Assembly (NCBI GenBank): GCA_030747475.1
Contig: JASLKO010000060.1
Coordinates: 1-30,091, forward strand
Length of the DNA stretch: 30,091 nt
Reading direction: 5' to 3'
DNA from: Candidatus Thalassarchaeaceae archaeon
GTDB taxonomy: Archaea; Thermoplasmatota; Poseidoniia; Poseidoniales; Thalassarchaeaceae
The notes under the pieces are model-generated. The model did not search any database and was not told where the DNA came from. It worked only from the letters and a program-made list of their open reading frames with translations. Positions 16,301-24,700 of the stretch are shown here, in pieces. The position numbers and the translations under genes were made by a program. Each line of letters starts with the position of its first letter. Within the stretch, counting starts at the first letter, position 1.

Positions 16301-17992
16301 AGTATTCCTTCACGATATCGGGGTGGATTGCCTTGGTGGTCGATTTTAATCACATTATTCCTAGGTTTTACATCCATTGGAAGTTTTACCGTGGCCTTCC
16401 TATTTGGTGATCCAATAGATGGTTCGAGGCACGCATGGTGGTTGTTTGGTGGATTCACGATGATGTTGGCCATGGTGCCGCCAGCGTTCTGGATTTTCGG
16501 CAAGCTACTGCCTGAAGATTTCACCATTCGAGGCTTCCGGTTCCATCGCCCAGTTGTCTTACCACGCCTCATTTTGTCAATCCTAAGCGTGTCGATGATC
16601 ATTTGGGGTTGGAAAGGTGACCCGATCAGTGATGAATGGGAACAAGGTGCCTATTCATTCATCGTAATGGGCCTTTTCTTGGTTGCAGCAGGCGTTCTAC
16701 TATTGACCAGTCTTGCGCCCTTGGTCACTCGCTTCCTATCGAAGTTGGTTTCGCCATTATCTGGCAGAATCGCCTCGGTATTGCCCACAAGTTTGGCCTA
16801 TCCGATGGCCACTCCATTCCGTACTGCAATGACGATGGGGATGTTTTCACTGGTCATTTTCGCGGTCGTGATACTTTCAGGATACAGTGCATTGTTTGGC
16901 AATTATTTGAATGAGATGGGTGAGGAATCGGGTGGAGGGTATGAGATACTTGCTTTCAGTGGCAGTGAACTTGATCCGGATGTCAGTACTTGGGATTTGG
17001 GTGAAATGAACGTGAGCGATTTTGATTCAATTGCAACAATCCACAATGCCGTTGTCAAAGTAGAACGCAGTGATGGAATGGGAGATACACTGAATATTGG
17101 TTTACGTGGTTTTGACCAAAATTTCACTGACCATGGAGCATTGGGCTTGGATTCTTGGGCGGAAAATATTGGGACTGAAAAAGACGTATGGGAAGCTGTT
17201 TTGGCCGATGATAGCCTGGTCATTGTCGATTCAAGTTTGGCACCGAGGCCAGAGGGTTGGGAGAATGCTCCCCCCACACTTAACCTCACTATAGGCAGCG
17301 CAATTTTGGTGAGTGATCCAAGCAACTCCGGTGTGAACAAGACCGTCTATGTCGCGGGAATTCTAAAACAAGAATCGTCCATCATGGTTTCAGGATTGTA
17401 TATGCAGAATGAATTTACTGAACAGCGATTTGATGCCAAACCACAAATTGTCTGGTTTAGCATGCCTGAGGGCACACCCTTGGCGGAGCAAGAGCGTGCT
17501 GCAGATGAGATTGAAAGAGGGATGATCGAGGAAGGCGTTGGCGTCTTTGTCATCGAGGTTGCATTTGCTAAATTGCAATCATTCTTTTTGTCAATGTTCA
17601 ATTTACTGAAGGCCTTCTTGGCCCTTGGATTGGCTGTTGGTATCGCCGGTTTGGCCGTTGTAACAATTCGCAACGTCAGTGAACGCCGTCATCAAATCGG
17701 TATACTGCGGGCCATTGGGTTCCAACGAGGCATGGTGGTGGCTGCATTCCTCATCGAATTGTCATGGGTCTCATTCCTTGGAATTCTAAATGGGGCACTG
17801 GTTGGAGTTGGATTTCATTATGCCTTGTATGAGCGATTTCTCAAAGAAGACGGGGCGGAATTCATCATGCCTTGGACTGAAATTTCTATGATTGTATTGG
17901 GTGCTTACTTGTTAACACTGGTCGCCACATTGTGGCCGGTCAGACAGGCTGCCTCAATCCGGCCAGCAGAAGCACTTCGCGAAGCAAATTAA
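13376..17992 (+). CDS. Giant FtsX/MacB-family ABC permease with large extracytoplasmic domain
   Basis: The protein has 1538 residues, far longer than MacB (about 650) and twice many archaeal FtsX-type permeases. Two hydrophobic segments lie near 13-57, then NLVRRKRNTLLVVVGLLVG opens a MacB-like periplasmic region. The first FtsX module is at about 840-972 (SFSMLFLIFGSFVIFAGI... ERKPEMGMARAIGMQRGDL). A block of further helices follows to about 1180, then a second extracytoplasmic domain. The second FtsX module is at about 1400-1538 (ERRHQIGILRAIGFQRGMV). Between the first helices and FtsX-1 is a region of about 700 residues. Its middle part (about 404-670) has repeated Trp/Gly/Asp strand motifs like a beta-propeller. 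It probably extracts or exports lipids, lipoproteins or proteins with the upstream ATPase. The ATG at 13376 is taken because the longer frame overlaps the ATPase. Confidence 0.85.
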   Translation: MSLAGPWSSQKAVMTGLASVSTSILVAAAQWGDYDGSMGRTFTLVGLSLIAGLIVWSTLQWTLSSRHRILSVMARNNLVRRKRNTLLVVVGLLVGSAIVTSSLVIGDSLDATMEEQFLAPLGDTDYYIKKNDKATGLWVEWNQTRAEEISEELLTWSDVHGARAGLQMSASIEFDGLGEPMATWYAFDSNFSEAGGFDPIGGPDGIRYSEIEAGKVVINEELADSVSVTIGDTIEIHWIDFDLDEGLIRSEFNLTVQYIVPDINTGHRNSRQPLLFTNLAQAQEITEKEQLVTHIGIAVEGDGNDGLHTRIKELVNDKLVAEDAGFTIESDADSGIIAVARTTGFGQLRENEVYNLTTLVNESEFTLSSVELLQVPLYNIAQQWYNVSGLASASISSIEQTDGWDWYATGSGLSLQESDGQWWIWAPDDVDDESVRDILITGQESALIAHADGVRHIDLAPEAPDSDYLEGHSIDALGLYRGGDSDITLALEENDGNVSVHSSTFPPTNWSTLNLVNDSSALGVDLVVDDDEIVIRIGGVFGSQTCVGADVSSLSCSQDSVERRDMFEHQNSTWVLEGQSVQHLDGGNTTAAWENGLPNGTLVAYSHDVIWIENEGLWSWDGSTFNALEIELPEAASTNDAALSLESNRLIVTTGVGVSVLEGDNLSGRLPSQIRIDAVNRVPLTVVGCDGCDTMGFPDVGSGYIHVSDWASETLALESGDSVRLRGYLPAIRGQWDGERLIIEDADLSLPSPPGQPSFADMTFGLVSIPDAELLAGGSNGARSMVIILGPSLVNPAVFDAVMATIEEWADDQADLDSADLNVSPIKIRMVEATADAGESFSMLFLIFGSFVIFAGILLVMNIFVMLADERKPEMGMARAIGMQRGDLRVLFVQEGALLGMISSAFGSLIGIGVAWVLMKFMATSFQDTLEWSVVFDWSFQSVLAGFTAGFLVTWSTLWMTSMWISRLNVVAAIRSIPSRYRGGLPWWSILITLFLGFTSIGSFTVAFLFGDPIDGSRHAWWLFGGFTMMLAMVPPAFWIFGKLLPEDFTIRGFRFHRPVVLPRLILSILSVSMIIWGWKGDPISDEWEQGAYSFIVMGLFLVAAGVLLLTSLAPLVTRFLSKLVSPLSGRIASVLPTSLAYPMATPFRTAMTMGMFSLVIFAVVILSGYSALFGNYLNEMGEESGGGYEILAFSGSELDPDVSTWDLGEMNVSDFDSIATIHNAVVKVERSDGMGDTLNIGLRGFDQNFTDHGALGLDSWAENIGTEKDVWEAVLADDSLVIVDSSLAPRPEGWENAPPTLNLTIGSAILVSDPSNSGVNKTVYVAGILKQESSIMVSGLYMQNEFTEQRFDAKPQIVWFSMPEGTPLAEQERAADEIERGMIEEGVGVFVIEVAFAKLQSFFLSMFNLLKAFLALGLAVGIAGLAVVTIRNVSERRHQIGILRAIGFQRGMVVAAFLIELSWVSFLGILNGALVGVGFHYALYERFLKEDGAEFIMPWTEISMIVLGAYLLTLVATLWPVRQAASIRPAEALREAN

Positions 17993-18069
17993 ATTACAAA
18001 TCAATTGTTCTAGAGTATATATATGGTTATCAGTTTAAGCCTCAAAAAGTAACTTGCGTCGGCGGTCAC

Positions 18070-18077
18070 TATAAATA
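18070..18077 (+). promoter_or_regulatory. TATA box of the major surface-protein gene
   Basis: TATAAATA is a near-consensus archaeal TATA box, by far the best in the window, within an AT-rich gap after the permease. The predicted start of transcription is near 18097, leaving a leader of roughly 28 nt that contains the strong Shine-Dalgarno at 18112-18116. A second AT run (TATATATA, about 18018) lies further upstream and may add to promoter strength. Confidence 0.7.
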
Positions 18078-18111
18078 CAAAGTTTTTCTGTGGCGAAGCA
18101 CCCACTGTGAG

Positions 18112-18116
18112 GGAGG
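18112..18116 (+). promoter_or_regulatory. Strong Shine-Dalgarno deciding the GTG start at 18125
   Basis: GGAGG ends eight bases before GTG at 18125. Another in-frame GTG at 18107 lies upstream of this site and would place it inside the coding region. The signal peptide begins immediately at 18125, so that GTG is the start. Confidence 0.75.
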
Positions 18117-18124
18117 ACTGTAAA

Positions 18125-21100
18125 GTGAAGCAAATTGTACCTATTGTACTCACGGCGTTGATGTTGTCCAGCTTGTTTGCTGGAATCGACTTCGCTGATG
18201 AACTGAAAGATACGAACGAAATGGAAACGAGCGGCCGTGCAGCATACGAAATAACACTGCACGACGTCTTGGAACCGCGAGAAACATTCGTGGACCAAGC
18301 CGGTAACACTCGGAATGGAATAGACATTGGAGATACCGTGTATTTCCGGCCAATCATCATCAACGATGGTGACAACGATCACAACGAATTCAACGTTCGT
18401 GTGACCGTTACCCCGGCTGGTGATGGACAAACCGCATTGATCAACAACCTTGATCCTGCTGTTTGTGCTGGTGCAACCAGTGTGACTGGATGCAGTTACA
18501 ACAACTTGGCATCTGGTGACTTCCTGGCGGGCGGTAACTACCGCGTGCAAGCCGAGAGTGGTGGAGATCTATCTTGGACTCCAACCGTTGTTGGTACATA
18601 CGTTGTTACTGTTGCGATTGAAGTTGACAGTACAATGGATGATGATCTCACCAACAACGACATGACAACAACAGTCATTGTTCAGAACTATCGTGACATT
18701 GTTCTGGACCTTTGTTGGACAGATGGCCCAACTGGTGAATGTCTTGCTGACGGTGCTGGATATGACAACGCGCAAGGCGCAGGTCCACACAACTTCATGC
18801 TAACCATGAGCGCAGACGGTTCTGAAGCATGGCAGCCACGAAACACGATGGTTAACATCATGTTGGGTGGCGATTTCGATACAGCAGAATCTCGATTCGA
18901 CAATCAGGCAGGTTCCTCATGGAACTTCGCAGTTGGCGAAACTGCGACAGTTGACGTTTGGCACAATGTGACCAATCCTGATCAAACTGTAACGGATGCC
19001 AATGACTTGGCAGACAACCCGTGCACAAATGGGGACAACCCATGTGCAGAACCTCGAACAGTCATGGTTTTCCAGACTGAGTATGTTTACCGTGGACTCA
19101 TCAAGGGTGAGGAAGCATCTGGTGGCGGATCAGCCCCATCCTCGTACTCTGTAAGCGCTGGCTTGGTCTCTTACGATTCGTATGAGCCATCAGCAGGTGC
19201 TGATGCTGGTGGACCGATGTCGAATGGTTCGGCTCCGTCTCAAATCATGAAAGAGACTACACTTGACTACGATGATCGAACAGGCAACAATGATGGCGAA
19301 TTGATGGGTTACTTCACAGTCTTCCACGACATCGGCCTCACTTCTCTCACTGCAGGTGTCTATGACGCCACAGAAGGTACTCTGAATGTCGGTATGACTC
19401 GCCTCAAGGCAAACGTTGTCTATGGCGGTTCAGCTACAGACAATGCATACGATTGGTCGGTTACATTCACTGTAACTGACGACAACGGTCAGGATGCGCT
19501 TAACGGCGCTCCTGGTATTGCAGCAGATTGCTTGGATGAAACCGAAGACAGTTATGACCACATGTTGCTAAGTCAGACTGCAATAGGCGCCCTCCCTCAA
19601 GGTACAGCCTGTTTGGACGTAGACTTCCAGCCTGGTCGATTCACAGTCACAGCGACAGTCAACATGATCAGTGAAACAAGCACACCTAGTGATGCAACCG
19701 ACATGAATTCAGGTAACAACCAGCGCGGTACATTCTTCGAAGTGATCAACGAAGCCCCTCGAGTCTACATGACCTTGGATGCGATTACTCGAGACGGTGC
19801 AGATGTAGATGCTCCAATCGTTGCAGGTGACTTCATCACTATGCGCGCGCGAGGAACAGATACAGAAACAGATGACATGGCGCTTCTTTACACATGGTCA
19901 CGTGTCACAGCGGGACAAGAAGTAGAACCAATGATGACTTGTGATCAGTCAATCTGTAATGTTGAGACTGACATGTCCTGGATTGGCGAGCGAATGGTTA
20001 CAGTGACTGTAACTGACGGCAATGGTGCAACTGCAACAGATAGCATGCTCATCTCAGTATGGAACACATACTCGGTTGACATGACCGTAACTGGTGCAAC
20101 AATGAGCTATTCATTGATTTATGGGCCAATGGCCAACTACAACGTATCTGCAGCTGATGCAGATCAGGTTGTTGGTGCAACACTCGGTGATAATGCTGCA
20201 ACCTACACAAGCACTGTCGCGTTTGAGTTGACGGTGACCAACATCTGGCAAGTTGCAGAAATCGGAACAGAAACCATGACCGTCGATTTCGAAGGTGATG
20301 CAAACCAGCCTTGGAGCCTATGGTTCAAGCGAGGCGAAGGCACTGACTGGACTCCAGTCGATTACGTTACAGCAACAGCTGGTACAGCAGGCGGCGTTAC
20401 AATGACAATGAGTCATGACGGTAGCGCGAGTGTCAATATGGCAAGTGGAACTTACGCAGTATTCGATGTTGCAAGTTCAGCTGCATTCCCACCCGCAACT
20501 GGCGTCACAGGTCTAACAGCCGACTTGAATCCAGCCGCTCAGGTTGTATTCAACTGGGGCTATGGCGACGACAGCCTACTTGGTGGTGCAGATACAGTCA
20601 CACTGTACACTTGCACAGGTGTAGACTGCACATTGGACATGAACTCTCCAGTGTTCGTCGCACAACCAACAACAACCACATGGACTCTAGTCGGTGTAGA
20701 TGCAACAGCATACACAGTCCTCGTTCAAACAGAGAACGGGAACATCGATGCAGTATCCGGAGCCAAGCTCACGGGTGGTAGTGCTTCGATGGATGTCGTT
20801 GCAGACGGCAGCGTATCTCCTGCACCCACAATCAGCAACGCAGAAGCATCAGTTGGTTCTGATTCACTGACATTCACTTGGGACGCCACAGAAGGTGACG
20901 TTGACAAGTGGGTTCTTTGTTGGGCAGGTACACAAGATATCGTTGAGAATGATTTCAGCAGTCTACTAGGCACATCCTGTGCAGAGACTGATGACGTCAC
21001 AAAGTCACTAACTGTGAACGAAACAGCCATGTGCGGTGCAGCTTGCAACGCCAAGTTGTACTTCGGTATCGCAGCAATGGATGATGTTGGAAACGTTGGC

Positions 21101-21313
21101 GATTCTGGTGGCCTAATGGTCGCAAATATGGCTGATGGTATCACACAACCAGGTCTTATCCCTGCGGACGATAAAGAGGGCAATGATGGAAGCATGCCAT
21201 CTGAGGCGATTTATGCGATCATCATCTTGGTCGTATTGGCAGTGATCGGCGGCGCTTTCATCCTAACCCGTGGTGGCGGCGTAGAAGGCGATGACAAAGA
21301 GTGGGATTACTGA
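18125..21313 (+). CDS. Large cell-surface protein with CARDB-, PKD- and FN3-like domains and C-terminal anchor
   Basis: This is a 1062-residue exported protein. The signal peptide is KQIVPIVLTALMLSSLFAG (residues about 2-20). Residues about 40-175 form a CARDB-like beta-sandwich (GDTVYFRPIIINDGDNDHNE... STMDDDLTNNDMTTTVIVQN). A PKD/Ig-like domain is at about 568-648 (ARGTDTETDD... VTVTVTDGNGATATDS), with FN3-like domains at about 789-891 and 898-999. A membrane helix (about 1027-1047, AIYAIIILVVLAVIGGAFIL) and a short tail GGGVEGDDKEWDY end it. Paired cysteines suggest disulfides. Strong TATA box, Shine-Dalgarno, terminator and a marked preference for AAC, TAC and GAC codons suggest high expression, so an S-layer-like or main envelope role is plausible but is inference. 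Its spacing from its neighbours and its own signals suggest a single-gene transcript. Confidence 0.8.
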   Translation: MKQIVPIVLTALMLSSLFAGIDFADELKDTNEMETSGRAAYEITLHDVLEPRETFVDQAGNTRNGIDIGDTVYFRPIIINDGDNDHNEFNVRVTVTPAGDGQTALINNLDPAVCAGATSVTGCSYNNLASGDFLAGGNYRVQAESGGDLSWTPTVVGTYVVTVAIEVDSTMDDDLTNNDMTTTVIVQNYRDIVLDLCWTDGPTGECLADGAGYDNAQGAGPHNFMLTMSADGSEAWQPRNTMVNIMLGGDFDTAESRFDNQAGSSWNFAVGETATVDVWHNVTNPDQTVTDANDLADNPCTNGDNPCAEPRTVMVFQTEYVYRGLIKGEEASGGGSAPSSYSVSAGLVSYDSYEPSAGADAGGPMSNGSAPSQIMKETTLDYDDRTGNNDGELMGYFTVFHDIGLTSLTAGVYDATEGTLNVGMTRLKANVVYGGSATDNAYDWSVTFTVTDDNGQDALNGAPGIAADCLDETEDSYDHMLLSQTAIGALPQGTACLDVDFQPGRFTVTATVNMISETSTPSDATDMNSGNNQRGTFFEVINEAPRVYMTLDAITRDGADVDAPIVAGDFITMRARGTDTETDDMALLYTWSRVTAGQEVEPMMTCDQSICNVETDMSWIGERMVTVTVTDGNGATATDSMLISVWNTYSVDMTVTGATMSYSLIYGPMANYNVSAADADQVVGATLGDNAATYTSTVAFELTVTNIWQVAEIGTETMTVDFEGDANQPWSLWFKRGEGTDWTPVDYVTATAGTAGGVTMTMSHDGSASVNMASGTYAVFDVASSAAFPPATGVTGLTADLNPAAQVVFNWGYGDDSLLGGADTVTLYTCTGVDCTLDMNSPVFVAQPTTTTWTLVGVDATAYTVLVQTENGNIDAVSGAKLTGGSASMDVVADGSVSPAPTISNAEASVGSDSLTFTWDATEGDVDKWVLCWAGTQDIVENDFSSLLGTSCAETDDVTKSLTVNETAMCGAACNAKLYFGIAAMDDVGNVGDSGGLMVANMADGITQPGLIPADDKEGNDGSMPSEAIYAIIILVVLAVIGGAFILTRGGGVEGDDKEWDY

Positions 21314-21361
21314 TCCCACCTCTTCGAAAGAAGACATGACCCGTCCTTGAGACGGTGACTC

Positions 21362-21401
21362 GGACCGGGCCCCCGATAGGGGGCCCGGTCCTTTTTTTTT
21401 T
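21362..21401 (+). terminator. Very strong hairpin plus T10 terminator
   Basis: A perfect 13-bp GC-rich stem (GGACCGGGCCCCC pairing with GGGGGCCCGGTCC) closed by a GATA loop is followed by ten T residues. It lies 49 bp after the stop of the surface-protein gene. A shorter hairpin (CCGTC-CTTGA-GACGG, 21341-21355) precedes it. The layout is that of a textbook intrinsic terminator on the plus strand; the T-run orientation shows that it serves the upstream gene. Confidence 0.85.
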
Positions 21402-21725
21402 GTTACAGATTATTTCTATTTCTCTTAAATCGAGCGCCACTCTTTGCAAATAATACAACTCAGTACGACGTTTATCGACTCAAAATATCCGTGCAAATTC
21501 ACTTCTGCCTTGCCAATAATGGTCGATGTTTTTTTTGAAATATTTGCATACCCTAAGATTGTTACAAATTGTTTGTACCAGTTGTATTTTGATAAATTTG
21601 GCCTCGAAAAATCCCGCCGCAGTTTACCGAACAGAATCGAGAAATCAAAGGGTTTGCACCCATACGGTTATATCTGCGTCAGAACGTGGAACGGCCTGTT
21701 CATAGGACACTCTGGGGTATCTTGA
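21402..21725. promoter_or_regulatory. AT-rich intergenic region upstream of the giant gene
   Basis: With the terminator this forms the only gap above 300 bases. It holds no convincing gene. Visible features are four TGCAAA hexamers (plus strand at 21445 and 21492; minus strand at 21543-21548 and 21653-21658), a TATA-like TTATAT at 21668-21673, and GGGG at 21714-21717 eight bases before the ATG at 21726. The 5' two thirds are strongly AT-rich. Confidence 0.45.
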
Positions 21726-24700
21726 ATGGTGACAAATGGAAATAAGAAGGTGCTGGGCGGCAGTTGGCTGTTGCTCACGCTATTGATGATAGGAATGAGT
21801 TGGGCCCAAGCGGTTCCACCTGCAGGCGATGCAATTTCGACCACATCGGTCGATGATGCTGAAGCAAATAATGCAGTGGACCCGTTTGCTCTCAACGTGG
21901 AGGAATATGCTACGGTGGATTACACCGAGTTTGGCTATCCAGCCGAGGATGAACTCGTTGGAAGTCGAACTGCAACCTCCAAGACGTACGTAACGGACGA
22001 GGGTAAGGTCGCACTTGTGACCACCGATCCAATCCACTATCTTGATGATCAAGATGTGTGGCAAGAGATCGACCTAAACATCGAGTCCGAAGCAAGTGGT
22101 TGGTCGGTGACTGAAAACACCTTCGACACTTACTTCGAAAGCGATGTGAACAACGGTGTGGTAATACAAGTCGATGACAACATCGACGCCATCCGTATGG
22201 GTATCAACCCCGTTGTTGTGCAAATGGAGAAAGACCAGATGCCGATGATGTATCAGCTCGACAAGACAGAAGAGCCAGTACAGTCCTCCGGCAATGTACT
22301 GCGTTACCCAATGGGCCAGGGCGTTGCTCTGGATTACACGGTATCCAGCACACAGGTCAAGCAGAACTTGGTCGTTCGCGACCAACCGTTCTTCGGTCAG
22401 GAATTCAATGGCTGGTTCGGTCTGCAAGAAGAAATGCTAATTCCGCATGGCTACGCAGTCTTCGAGGGATCAAGTCCTCTACAAGAGGGCAAAGTCCTGA
22501 CGACTGACGAAGGGTTCGAAATTCGAAACGTAGAGACTGGCGAGTTACTCGTAACTGTACCAGCTCCTCTGGTTTACGAAGCAGACATGACCAAGCTACC
22601 TGGTCTTGGTCAGTATTTCATCATGCAAATCGGTGAGCATGTTCAAATTACCACTGTGATTGATTCAGAGTGGCTAATGGATGACAATCGCACCTATCCA
22701 ATCATGATTGACCCAACGATTGATGTTACGGCATCAACAACTTACTACACTTACAAGTATCGATACACATCGAGCTGGTCCTCAACGACATATGTCCGAG
22801 GATACGCAACATCGTACATCACTTACACTTGCAAGGGCAATGGAAATGCAGCTACCACCTGTACAAGTTCGAGTTATTACTCAAACTACTTGCGAACTGC
22901 TGTACACCGCTTTAACTTGGCAAACACCATGCCAAGCGGTGCAACGGTTACAGGCGTTGACTATGAGAACCATGTCGGTCGATATCGAACAGGTTCCCGT
23001 AGCTTCGAAGTTGCAGTAATGAAGAGTGGCTCATCACAGAGTTCGACCATGGTCGACCCTGCACAGCAGCTCTCAAACTATGGTCGCAACCTGCACAACT
23101 ATGCTGCAAACTCTGCAGCATCGTCTGCAGCAACCACGCTTTCTGACCCTGGTTACTACTACGGTTACAACGCTGGCAGCATTCGTTCGATTACGATGAA
23201 CTCCAATGGTGAGTCCGACGTTCAGGATGCAGTTGACGGCAATGCAGCAGGTACCAGTGGAAACATCCTTGGTCTTGCAGTTCGTAACTCTGGTAACGCT
23301 CCAATGTGGTACTGGTGTACTCAAAACACCTACACATACTACGGTTGCCAGTCTAGCGCATCGTACAAGCCGCATCTCGAAATCTCCTACACTGGTGGTT
23401 CCGATACAGCAGCACCAATCGCTGACGCGGTTGGATTCGATGGCAAGACCACTTACCTCGCAGGCGCGCGCACTATGTACATGAGTGCACTCGATGCTAG
23501 CGGAGTCAACACCACAGCTGCAGGAGCACCCCACCTGTGGTACAGTGTTGACGGCGGTTCGTGGACTGGCGTTTCAGCGACCACAATCGGTTCCTGTGTT
23601 GCAGGTTTGACTTGCAACTTCAAGGCCACAATCCCTGCCCAGACCGCTCCGGCGACTGGCACAACGGAAGTGGAATACTACTGGGCATATCGTGACTCCC
23701 CTGCACCACCAAACGGTGGCGTATCGGGTACCACTGGCACAACCCCTGCTGGTGGATCGGGTATCCCAAGTAACATGCAAACACATCCAAGTACACCTTG
23801 GAGCTACGAGATTGAATCCGTCGACAATGCAGCTGATGGCGACAACAAGTGGCAACTCAAGGTAGCAGGCATGAACTCCTACTCGTATTACAGTGCACAG
23901 CGCTACTACGATTGGCAGTTGACCTACTACGAGCCAAGCCGTGAATACCACATGGAATACGACACCTCGAATTGTGGCACAGGCTCATTGTCTTGCTTCA
24001 ACACAGGTGGAGTTCTCGATCTTCGATACTACCCGGGCACAACCCGAGTATGTACTTCGACGACTTGCCAAACAAACATGGACAAGGTAACCGTACCTGG
24101 GCTTTCGATGAATGCCCGCAACGGTCCAGGTTCTGACTTGATTTGGTACCACGACGGCACATCATGGGGCGTCATGGGTTACGAGGTCTCAAGCGGTAAC
24201 GGTATCGAGCAGCCACAAGCTGCAGGTTCAATTTACACCTCACTGAACTACGGTAGTGCGGATGACGGATACGTCAAGGTTCCAATTCCCGGTGACATCA
24301 CCGGTTACTATGGTTCCTTCTCGTGGAACTCAACCTACAGCCTGAACAGTGCAAACCGTAACCTGTTCTGCGTGAACACAAACAACAACCCGATTATGTT
24401 CGTTCGCTCAACATACAGTGGAAGTACGTACAGCAATCCTTGCTACTCGACTTACTACTACTACCGTTACAACTACGCATGGAACGGTTGGGCCAACCCA
24501 GGTTGGGATGGTAAGGTCAGCACTAGCTTCCAGATTAACTCCAAGGTGAGTTCAATCAAGCCAGCACCGGACACATTCCCACCGGAATTTGACCACTCTG
24601 GCTTCATGGACACATATGTGGAAGATGACCGAACACTAGCGCTAAAGATCAACGATGCGGGTGACCCACCAATGGGTCTGAACACAAGTTCAGGAACAGA

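Noticed and set aside
15811..16602. A 263-codon minus-strand frame inside the ABC permease
   Set aside because: It lies opposite the well-supported FtsX module, has no family motif and no promoter or ribosome site.
21301..21319. Small hairpin GTGGGAT...ATCCCAC over the stop of the surface-protein gene
   Set aside because: It is a seven-base-pair stem without a T-run; the much stronger hairpin at 21362 is the evident terminator.
21444..21725. A 93-codon plus-strand frame in the gap before the giant gene
   Set aside because: It starts with TTG, has no ribosome site, lies in AT-rich intergenic DNA with promoter-like features, and its product shows no recognisable pattern. It is probably chance.
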